Of a DNA stretch of 64,000 nucleotides, positions 11,901-21,040 are shown in pieces. The first letter of the stretch is position 1. Every line of letters begins with the position of its first letter. The stretch spans positions 14,439,122 through 14,503,121 of the forward strand of contig CM071579.1 of NCBI GenBank assembly GCA_036426205.1, read 5' to 3'. Position numbers and translations under genes: made by a program. Origin of the DNA: Ascaphus truei (Eukaryota > Chordata > Amphibia > Anura > Ascaphidae). Below the pieces are notes generated by a model. It did no database searches. It was not told the DNA's origin and saw only the letters and a program-made list of their open reading frames with translations.

Positions 11901-12466
11901 ATAACAAGATGTTCCAGAAGCAGCTGTGGCCCTAATCTGGCTAACCACAAACGGCAGGGTCCCTAACTAATGGGGCCTTCCCTATAGCAGCCACAATCTA
12001 GGGTGAGTTGGGCCTAGCTGGGGCCCAGGGGGTTTCTGTTCTAGTGCAGAAGGTCACAGACCACTGCATCTACACACCTTCCCCTGTCTGAGTTCCGTCT
12101 CCAACTGCCTTCCTTGTTTAAACGCGCGGAATGTAACTGCCTCTGCAGAAAATCTCTGACGCATGATTGGCTCCCTGGCATCATGAGTCACATGCCCCTA
12201 TATCTGCTGGGAACCGGGTTACAATTAGAAGCAGGGGTCTTCCAGAGATAAACTGCACTATTTTCAACTCAAGGGATAGAGTAGGAGGCTTTCATGGACA
12301 GCAAAGCATTGAGTTCAGGAAATAAGACGCCCCCTGGAATGTGACAGCAGCTACTGGTCAGCAGAGAGTATGTCTTACCTGGGCCTTCCCAGGAGATGCA
12401 CCTGAAGTGACAAAGCAGAGACATGTTATACTATCTGCAATGATGCTCCACAGCGCTATACTGCAG
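11901..12466. other. No gene recognised
   Basis: Possibly the remainder of the repeat at 11308-11900, whose limit I cannot define. No coding frame with a recognisable product. Confidence 0.4.
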
Positions 12467-12570
12467 CAGGGGAGCTCAACTCCAGTCCAAGGGCCACCAA
12501 CAGGTCAGGGTTTAAGGAGATCCCTGCTTCAGCACAGGTGGCTCAATCAGTCCCTGATTCAGTGGCACCA
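12467..12570. mobile_element. hAT-type palindromic MITE, half copy
   Basis: The left half of the family described at 9379-9573 (CAGGGGAGCTCAACTCCAGT then CCTGCTTCAGCACAGGTGG). The right arm is missing beyond the central repeat. Confidence 0.75.
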
Positions 12571-12689
12571 AATGTATTTTTTTAACGCCCACAGGTATTC
12601 GCTAGGCTAGCCGCATCTCCTTCTCTGGCAGCCCTCATTACGGCTAATGCGGGCCCCTCTAGGCTTTCCACAATCCGGATAGCGTGGTC

Positions 12690-12870
12690 GGTGTCACAAG
12701 CAGAGGTCGGGGGCAGGTGGCAGATAGTGTGGTCGGGGTCACAAGCAGAGGTCGGAGGCAGGCGGCAGATAGTGTGCCTCTGCTTGGCAATGAGGAGACA
12801 GAAACAGGACTGGGACTCGGGAACAAGACTGGGACTCAGGAACTGGACTGGGACTGAGGAACAGGACAAC
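12690..12870 (+). repeat. Two short tandem arrays
   Basis: At 12690-12775 a 43-bp unit (containing ACAAGCAGAGGTCGG and GGCAGATAGTGTG) occurs twice. At 12808-12868 an ~18-bp unit (GGACTGGGACTC.GGAACA) occurs three to four times. Overlapping frames are artefacts. Confidence 0.8.
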
Positions 12871-13578
12871 AGCAAATAATAGCAGCAGAGAATACAGGCA
12901 CCTAGCAGGTGCTGGAGGAACCAGTATAAACAGGCATGGGAGGAACAGGAAAGGGAGGTTTATATAGGGCAGGCTGGAGGCATGGGACAGGTGCACAGGT
13001 GTCAGGTTTCAGGGTCTGGAATGTTCTTTAAGAGAGCTAGCAGAGTAGCAGCAGTCCCGGTGGATGAGCATGGGTACTGCAGGGTAGAACCTGACAATCT
13101 GGGACCGTAAGAAGATGCACCTTATTACAGTCTAGGCCGTCCCACGCGCACCAATCACTTAAAATGGCTGCACTCATGGTGAAGTAGAACAAAATGTCGT
13201 CAGGGGGCGCTATAAGGCGATTGTTCTATCAACGTTTGTAACTGTACATATGTACGAACTTACGACCTTACGACTTGGGATCTTTTCGTGTGTATTACCC
13301 TAATTAAACCAAACCAATTGCAAAACATCTCAGCAGTACCTCCAATGTTACCCCTCTACTTTCAGCTCTCAGACTTACGACTATAGCTGAGGCGAGGGCC
13401 TGAGTCCCTGTTAATAACTTACTGGGCCAATCCTGGGTACGGTGGCTTTGTGATGGTGCCAGCACCCTGTGGGAGCTCGTTGTGTACTAACTGTTGCAGG
13501 GCTGTACTTCAAAAAGACGCTCTCCTGTCCATCACAGTCACATGTCCAGAGCACATTGAAGAGGAACCTGCCAGGGGG
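12871..13578. other. No gene recognised
   Basis: Non-coding DNA between the tandem arrays and the large minisatellite. A few short frames with no recognisable domain. Confidence 0.55.
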
Positions 13579-15682
13579 AAGTGCGAGTGTGTTTGAGCTC
13601 AAAACACAGGAAGCAGTGTGAGTGTGTGTGTGAGCTCATCACACAGGGGGTAGTGTGAGTGTGTGTGAGCTCATCACACAGGGGGTAGTGTGAGTGTGTA
13701 TGAGCTCATCACACAGGGGTCAGTGTGAGTGTGTGGGGATGATCACACAGGGGGCAGTGTGAGTGTTTGTGAGCTTATCACACAGGGGGCAGTGTGAGTG
13801 TGTGGGGCGATAACACAGGGCGTCAGGGGGCAGCTGTGGAGTGAGTGGGGGCCTGATAAACCAGGGGGAAGTGTGAGTGGGGGATGATCACACAGGGGGG
13901 ATAAGGTGGGTCGGGGCCGACGCAGTGCTGGGGATGATCCACACAGGGGGGCAGGGTTGCTAGTGAGTGGGGAGGCTATGATCACAAAAGGGGCACTTGT
14001 GAGTGTGTGGAAGCGCATCACACCGGTGGGCAGGTGAGGTGTGGGGCTGATTCACACCGGGGGCCGAGTGTGAATGTGGGGAGCGAAGAAAACAAGGCGG
14101 AAAGTGCGGGTTTGTAGGGAGGGGGAGGAGAACAAAGGAGCTAGGGAAGCTGTTGGGACCGGGAGGGGGGAGGGATAACAACAGGGCTGGCCGAGTTGTG
14201 TGCGAGGGTGGTGGGGCGGGGCGTGGGGGGGAGCACACAGGGGCAGTGTTGAGTGTGGGGCGGAGTCTAGGAGAAAGCCTAGGGGGGGGCAGGGCCGGCC
14301 AAGTGTGTGCGGTGTGGGGATGGGTTTCACACAGAAGGCAGTGTGAGTGTGTGGGGCATGATTCACACAGGGGGCAGTGTCAGTGGTGGGCTGAATCACC
14401 ACAGGGCGCAAGTGGGGCCTCGGCCCCGACGGGGTGGTTTGGGGCGGTCATGAGAAGAAGAAAACAGGGGAAGCTACGCGAATGCCCCGCTCTTCGATGG
14501 GATGCGGGGGAGGAGAAAAAAGGCGTTACGTTCGGGTGCAGGGGAGGTGGGTGCGGGGACGGGATGCACAACCAAACAAGGGGGGCAGTGGGAGTGAGGC
14601 GGGCGGGCGAAGACTCAAAAAGGTGCGAAAGTGGGAGGGGGGGGGGAGGAGGACATAAAAGGCGGGAAGTGCTGGGCTGTGAGCAGGCCCGGGGGGATGG
14701 CGCGCTGAGACAAACGGGGGCTCAGGGTGAGGGTGCTGGGCTTATTAAAAAAGGGGCAGTGAGTGAGGGATGCGCCATAACACAGTGGGGAAGGGTGAGT
14801 GAGTGGGGCTGATCACACAGGGGGCAAGGGCAGTGTGTCCCAGTGGAGGCTGGGGGAAAAGAATAAAAGGGGAGACAGTGGGAAGTCTCTCCTCCCATGG
14901 GGGGCGTAGGGAGAGGCGTTCAGAGAACAAACAGGGGGCGCGAGTCGGGGCACGTGTGGGAGGGGGGGGGGAGGAGCAAGGAAGGGTGGGAGGAAGGGGT
15001 TGTTGTGGGGGCATGAGAAAACGGGGGTGTGGTGAGTGTTGGGGGACCAGAGATCAACCAACAGGGGGGCAGAGTAGGATAGTGAAGTGGGGCCTGATCA
15101 ACCGAGGGGGCAGTGTGAGTGATGGGGGATGATCACAAAGGGGGCAGTGTGATAGCTGCGTGGTGTGGGGTGCACATCACAACAGGGGCGGCCCGTGTTG
15201 GGTCAAGGAGCAGTGGACAGCCAGTGTGCGGCAGCTGTGGGTGTTTGAGGCTGTGACTGCATAAAACAAAAGGGGGGAGGGGGACCTTGGGAGTGCGGGA
15301 GGACTGCCATGAACGGGGGCAGCATTAGAAGTGGCGGGTTTTGGGGCGTGGATGATGAGAAACACCACCGGGCGGTGGCTCATCTGTGACGGCGGTTGTT
15401 CGGGGGGAAAGCCAGATTCACACAGGGGCAGTATGAGTGAGTGGGGCTGATCACACAGGGGGCAGTGTGAGTGAGTGGGGCTGATCACACAGGGGGCAGT
15501 GTGAGTGAGTGGGGAGATCACACAGGGCAGTGGGACGTCTTATGGGGAGGTAGTGGGAGGGGGCTGATCACACAGGGGGCAGTGTGAGTGTGTGGGGCTG
15601 ATAACACAGGGGGCAGTGTGAGTGTGTGGGGCTGATCACACTGGGGGCAGTGTGAGTGAGTGGAGTGCATCACACAGGGGGT
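13579..15682. repeat. ~35-bp minisatellite array, degraded or poorly resolved in the middle
   Basis: A unit of about 35 bp, roughly GATCACACAGGGGGCAGTGT followed by GAGTGTGTGGGGCT. Copies are nearly perfect at both ends (13600-13800 and 15430-15680) but carry many small insertions, deletions and extra G runs between about 13830 and 15400. Pro-rich and Gly-rich frames on both strands across it (up to 219 codons) are artefacts of the repeat. Confidence 0.9.
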
Positions 15683-16755
15683 TACGCGTAAGGGGCGTAA
15701 GGCTGATACACACATTCCTATTATTTTCCGAGCAGTTATTTTTCTGACTGTAGAAGAAAGTAGATTCCAGCAGATTCTAAATTGATGGCATAAATAACAT
15801 TTTCTGACTTTTTCAAATCAGCAATCCCTCCTGGGATTTTGTTTTTTTAATTGATTTTTTTTTTTTTTAACATAATTAGAACCAGGCCCCCCCGGAGCTG
15901 AACCCCGCTATCGTAATCTACAGATGTTTCCATTGTAGTTAAAATGTCCAACAGGTGGTGTATAATAGGCAGAGAGTTGGTAACTGTGCCGAAAGCTGTG
16001 ACCAAAAACATCCCGTGTTGCAGCTAGTGACGAGTCAAAGGTTAAACGTTCCTTCCACAGAGTAGTCTGTGTCCTGGGACAGGACTGTGTGTTTTCTCTG
16101 TCTTCAGGCTGCCAGCACCCCTCAGCCTTGCTGTTGCAACAATGTTGCGACCCATTGGTTTTTTTTTGGCTTCTGCCAGTTGCCTTGGCAACCCCCCCTG
16201 CCTTTTTACCAGGATGGACTGCGCCCCCTCCCCTTGCCAGGTGGTACTGTCCCAGTTAATTTCCCATCAGCACAGACCAGTATGTGGTCTCTTAGTACCA
16301 GCAGCCATCCTGAGCCGTCATCTCTCCTATCCTGGTAAAGCGACTGATTTTCACCTATCCTTATATCTTGCATTTAGCCCACTTCCCTCATAGCTCCACT
16401 TCCCCTCCATTGCTCTGATGTCCCAGTGTTCCCTCAGTACTTTCCCCCCCTTTTTTATTTGTATGTTGTTCCCCAAATAAACACTTCAGCAAGTAAGAAG
16501 TTTCCCTTGCTTGGCATATGGGATTGAGTTAACCTGCCTGTCCCTACGCATTTATCAGGGTGTGCTTGGGCCAGAACAGGCTGCTTTTCCAACTTTACCC
16601 AACATGAAGGACTCACCACTAAACATGTCCCTTCAAGTCCTTACCCAAGAAACGACCCAATGTAGTCTAACCATACTGTATATTGTGTTGTGGAACACTG
16701 TCACTCTGTGGTTAACATGCTAACTGCATGCATGTGTATTAAGATGAAATAGATA
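15683..16755. other. No gene recognised
   Basis: Includes a poly-T stretch (about 15840-15870) and an AATAAA at about 16478. Short frames (up to 89 codons) at 16069-16393 show no recognisable domain. Possibly an old retroelement remnant, but nothing specific supports that. Confidence 0.5.
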
Positions 16756-17054
16756 CAGGGGTGCGCAAACTTTTTTGTCTGCACTCCCTTGCCTGCTCTC
16801 CCCCCTGCTCACGCCCCCTCCCCTTACCTTTTCTCCGACGTTTTCTGACGTCACGACGTCATGTGACCCCACTGCGTCATTTGACGCCGCGTTGCCATGG
16901 CAATGGGTAGTCATAAGCCGCCGGAGACATGGTAAGGGTGTTACAGAGGCCTTGTGCGCTCCCCCGGTATTTCATTTAAATGTTTGGGGAAGAGCGCAGG
17001 GCCTGTGTAAGCGCCACGCCCCCCCCCCCCCCCCCCCCCGTTTGCACCCCCCTG
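16756..17054. mobile_element. hAT-like MITE with CAGGGGTGCGCAA termini
   Basis: 299 bp with inverted termini CAGGGGTGCGCAAAC and GTTTGCACCCCCCTG. The flanks share AATAGA (left ..AATAGATA, right ..AAATAGAA), a decayed target duplication. The interior has GACGTCA-type palindromes and a run of about 21 C near 17019-17039. Same family as 9718-10065 and 54973-55175. Confidence 0.8.
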
Positions 17055-17439
17055 AAATAGAACATGTCTCAAATCCAGAGCACACTCAAAATATGCAAAA
17101 TATTAACAACAACAACTGCAAGAATGGATTTATGGATACACACACAGGGAAGGATCGTATGGGACCGAAACGTTGGTCTTTGTGTGTGCATCATTAAATC
17201 CTTTTTTGATATTTTTGACCACACATTATATAAGTTATGGTGGGTAAAAAAGTGATAAAAACCCTCCACCGCACTGTGTACAGCAAATAAATATATCCCT
17301 TGTGAGCACCTTCACGTCTCGGACAGGTCTGCAACCCTGTTTTTTGCAGTACTTTTTGGATTATAGCACACCCTCTTATAGTATTGATCTATTGATATTT
17401 TATCATCACTGAAGGATTTATAAATGACGTTATTTTATT
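17055..17439 (+). repeat. PLE-associated terminal sequence plus MITE fragment
   Basis: 17058-17200 contains GACCGAAACGTTGG and ATCATTAAATCC, resembling terminal repeats of Penelope-like elements with a decayed hammerhead core (the CTGANGA box is missing). The minus strand of about 26040-26130 repeats its GAGTACACTCAAAATATGC block. 17222-17345 (TTATGGTGGGTAAAAAAGTG .. ACAGGTCTGCAACCCTG) is one arm of the foldback repeat found complete at 29378-30175. Confidence 0.5.
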
Positions 17440-18226
17440 CTTTTTCAGTTAACTTTTTTGAAATTATAATGGATTCTTAGAATAACAATTTAAATTTTGA
17501 CGTCCTCGAAAAGAGGTGGAAGACCAGTTTGGGAGATATTTTCTCTCTATACAAACACAGATAACTGCACTTACACCCACTCTGACAGAGAAGTTTAATC
17601 GGTCTAAAACATCACTAATAAAACCGAGTAAAACATGGTGGAACATTTGCAGCTTAGAGCATTACGTTAAGGCAGAGATGATTCCCAGGGGGTTTACAAA
17701 TTAAAGTGTTGCCTACCTGGGAAAATGACGATACGTATAGAGCAAGAATGGGAAACTGTACTTAACAGATGCTCCTTGGAACGTTTAAAGCTCATCATTG
17801 AGCACAACCAAATTGAGCTTGAAAAAAAACAAACGAGAAATTGTGCAGCTTCGAATAGATCTATCTGCTCCGGAAGCACTTAACGAGTGGTAGACTTTTG
17901 AGGTTACATGTACAGAGGAATTGTATAAATTCGGAAAGAACCTGATGGAAGTTAAGAGGAACACATTTTTGCGAGATTTATTATATTATATTAATAAACG
18001 TGTATTTTTGGAGAATTCCAGGTGAGAAAAGATTGAGAGGAAGACAGACTTATGTATCAACGACGGATGCTTGATCATCAGATGCCGATACGGGGGAGAG
18101 ATTAATAGAAATCTTCACCTAGGCTTTCCTCCTCCTTCTTCTTCTGCTTCCTCCTCTTCCTTTACTAATTTACCAAATGGGGGGGGGGGGGGGGGGGTGG
18201 TCAGCAGTAAACATAGGAGACATAGT
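17440..18226 (+). pseudogene. Penelope-like element, N-terminal part of the ORF (decayed)
   Basis: Reading through frameshifts, the + strand encodes pieces typical of the N-terminal region of PLE proteins. A segment with the words AEMIPRGF (about 17668-17697) is followed, in shifted frames, by RCSLERLKLIIEHNQIELE (about 17770-17825). In PLEs this region precedes the reverse transcriptase. At least three frameshifts or stops break it, and an 18-bp G run lies near 18180-18197. It continues across the hAT-like insertion into 19894-19941, which overlaps the start of the downstream PLE fragment (21041-21113). Assignment is by eye and moderately confident. Confidence 0.6.
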
Positions 18227-19885
18227 TAGGGTGACCAGATTTACAAAAGTAAAAACCGGGACACATTAAAAAAATTTTTTATAAAACAAATGATGTCACC
18301 AACTGCGCCCCTTCTCCTTGGTCTCTCTACCCCGCTCTGTCCCCCCTTCTCTCACACACACACCCCTTTCTCTCTCCCTCCCCCATATCCCTCTATTCTC
18401 GTTCTCCCCACCCCTACATTCTCCTTCCACCCTTCCCTGTCTCTCTCTCTCCCCCATTCTCTCTCTTTCCCCCCATTCTGTCACTCTCCCCCCTACCCCC
18501 ATTCTCTCTCCCCCCTCTCTCTCCCCCCACATTCTCTTGCTCTCTCTCCCAATTCTCTCCCTCTCTCCCCCATTCTCTCCCTCTCTCCCCCCTCTCCTCT
18601 CCCTCTCTCCCTCTCATTGTGTCTCTCCTCCATTTTCTGTCTCTCTCCCCCCCATTCTCTGTCTCTCTCTCCCCCCCTTCTCTGTCTCTCTCTCCCCCCC
18701 CATTCTCTGTGCCTTTCCCCCCCATTCTCTGTCTCTCTCTCCATTCTCTGTCTCTGTCTCTCCCCCCATTCTCTGTCTCTCTTCCCATTCTTTGTCTCTC
18801 TCTCCCCTCCCCCATTCTCTGTGTCTCTCCTCCATTTTCTGTTTCTCCCCCCCCATTCTGTCTGTCTATCCCCCCTCCATTCTCTGTCTCAATCCTCCCC
18901 ATTCTCTGTGTCTTCCCCCATTCTCTGTGTCTCCCCCCCCCATTCTCTCTCTCCTCCCCCCCATTCTCTCTCCCCCCAATTCTCTCCCTCCCTCTCCTCT
19001 CCCCATTCTCAGTGTCTCTCCTCCATTTTCTGTCTCTCTCCCCCCCATTCTGTCTCTCTCCCCCCCATTCTCTGTCTCTATCTCCCCTCCATTCTGTCTC
19101 TCTCCTCAATTCTCTGTGTCTCCCCCCATTCTCTGTCTCTCTCTCCCCTCCATTCTGTCTCTCTCCCCTCCATTCTGTCTCTCTCTCTCCCTCCCCCTTT
19201 CTCTGTCTCTCCTCCATTCTCTGTCTCTCCTCCATTCTCTGTCTCTTTCCACTCCATTCTCTGTCTCTCTTTCCTCCATTCTCTGTCTCTCTCCCCCATT
19301 CTCTGTCTCTCTCCCCCCATTCTTTGTGTCTCTCTCTCCCCCCCACTCTGTGCCCCTCTCCCCACACTCTCTCCCCATCCTGTGCCTGTGCCTCTCTGTC
19401 TTTCCATGCTGTGCCTCTCTCTGTCTCTCCCTATGCTGTGTCTCTCCCCATGCTGTGCCTGTGTGTCTCTCTCTCTGCCTCTCCTCATGCTGTGCCCTGT
19501 CTCTGTGTCTCTCCTACTCCCCCCCCCCCCCATTGTGTGAGTGTGTGTCTGTGTCCCCCATTCTGGACCATACCTGCATGGGTGGGGGAAGCCATCTTGA
19601 GCCCTGGCAGCAGACACCGGAAGTTCTCACTGACACTTCCGGGTCTCACTGCTTGGCTCTGCAGTTCAGACCCGGCCCCTGCTCTCCTCCTTGCATTGTC
19701 TGCTCTCTGCTGCCCCCCCTGCTCTGATGGTCAAAAGCGGAACAGCCACACAAAAAAACGGAACATTTTACAGGATGCAGGGCAGCCGGGCAGAGACTAA
19801 AAAACCGGGACAGAGACTAAAAAACCGGGACAGAGGTTAAAAAAACGGGGCTGTCCCGGCTAAACCGGAACACCTGGTCACCCTA
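18227..19885. mobile_element. hAT-like non-autonomous element, 1659 bp, with 8-bp target duplication
   Basis: Inverted termini TAGGGTGACCAG (18227) and ..CTGGTCACCCTA (19885) are bounded by a perfect 8-bp direct duplication GACATAGT (18219-18226 and 19886-19893). Near the right end CCGGGACAGAG words recur in tandem (19740-19860). Removing the element rejoins PLE sequence that exists uninterrupted at 21041-21113, which confirms both boundaries. It encodes no transposase; almost the whole interior is CT-rich satellite. Eight-base duplication suggests hAT. Inference: mobilised in trans. Confidence 0.9.
18330..19540 (+). repeat. CT-rich satellite inside the hAT-like element
   Basis: About 1.2 kb of CTCTCTCCCCCCATTCTCTG-like units of 18-30 bp, strongly strand-asymmetric (pyrimidines on +). 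It yields very long frames on both strands (Pro/Leu/Ser-rich on +, Arg/Glu/Gly-rich on -, up to 469 codons), none of which I regard as a gene. Confidence 0.95.
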
Positions 19886-19941
19886 GACATAGTAGACGGG
19901 GAAGGAAGAACTCTCAGAGACCGGGGCAGATGGGGTTATAT

Positions 19942-21040
19942 GTGAAAAGAAAATACTACAGTGCGCTACTAATAATGTTCTCTAATGTCTAAGTGATAAT
20001 AAAACCAGTTACAGTAATTCAACACCTATGTGATCTAGAACAGTGAAACCGAAAAACAACAGCGCAAACGCATAGTGAAGTAAATTCAAAATATATTAAA
20101 ATACAAAAAGTAAAATATCTGCGTACATCAGATCAGATTAAGTAGGCGTTTTATGCACTCAGGCATATGTTACCCGGCACCGCACGTCAGGAGCAACAGG
20201 AGAGCACGAACTCACGGCACCCACAGGAGCAGTTGAGCCGTCAGATGGAGAACAATGGATCTGGATGGTAGAACTTAGTCCGGCATCAGGGGATTTCTCT
20301 CCGTCTTCTAACGGTCCTCCGTCGGTTGCCTGGTCTTTGTGGAGACCCGTTCCGGTACCAGGGCTGGAATGATCACCATCCGGCTTCCAGCACTGTTCCT
20401 CTACGGCGCTTTGCGGCACGCCGTTGGCAAGGGCGGTCGCAATACACTAGCCACGTCACGGATACTGGCAGTCAATAGACATGTAATACATGTAATGTCA
20501 ATATCGGGATAACTCGAGATAGAACTTAGAGCTATCAATAGTAGAAATGGAGTCACTCGTACACCATCTATCCTACACGTTTCATAGCATACGCTACTTC
20601 TTCAGGGATAACAAATGATTAGAACAAATGAGTATATATACCTCAATAGTCATATCTGATTGGTTCTGTGTGACCACTCACCACCAATCACATCGCAAAA
20701 AAATAATTTGCACACCTGAGACTAAGCCCAGATAATGCTGACATCAGTGATGGCTAATTGTGAGACATCCCACTTAACCACTCACATGCTGACTAGACAA
20801 GACATTTTAAACATTTAATCATATAATAAATCAAACTTTAATAAAAACAGCAAAAATATAAAATTACAATTTTAGTTATGTAGAAGAGGAGCTCTGAAAT
20901 AAAACAAACAGCTGTTAGTATATAAAACCAACATAGCTTTGTGTGCACACATAGTCAACATATTACTTATAGCTTATATGTTAACCACCGTTGGAATGGA
21001 TTGAATGAAGACAAAAATACAGGAAGGACAAAGGTCCAAA
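19942..21040 (-). mobile_element. Minus-strand PLE terminal segment inserted in the PLE ORF
   Basis: A 1099-bp segment lying between two 73-bp direct repeats (18202-18226 plus 19894-19941, and 21041-21113) that differ at one base. Before insertion of this segment and of the hAT-like element the PLE reading frame would have been continuous here. On the minus strand it contains a hammerhead-like motif (20569-20610) and ends in sequence like other PLE termini (ACAGTGCGCTACT is comparable to TAGTGCGCTACTCA at 33196). I infer a 5'-truncated or terminal-only PLE insertion that duplicated 73 bp of target. No coding frame of note. Confidence 0.55.
20569..20610 (-). ncRNA. Hammerhead-ribozyme-like motif (type I, minimal)
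   Basis: On the minus strand: stem I 5' strand TATCC, core CTGAAGA, stem II TAGC-GTAT-GCTA, core GAAAC, a minimal stem III (AC-GT-GT), then nucleotide A at the cleavage position, then stem I 3' strand GGATA. All conserved core positions are present and stem I pairs perfectly over five bases. PLE terminal repeats are known to carry minimal hammerheads of this type. Self-cleavage is inferred from the fold only. Confidence 0.75.

Noticed and set aside
14153..14812. 219-codon Gly/Arg-rich frame
   Set aside because: Lies in the noisy centre of the 35-bp minisatellite and has no domain. Likely spurious or affected by consensus errors.
16069..16393. Overlapping 83-89 codon frames
   Set aside because: Two phases open over the same short GC-richer stretch; no domain; ordinary chance length.
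18290..19800. Very long frames (up to 469 codons) on both strands
   Set aside because: Entirely produced by CT-rich satellite without stop codons. Composition is Pro/Leu/Ser on one strand and Arg/Glu/Gly on the other, and frames overlap in three phases.
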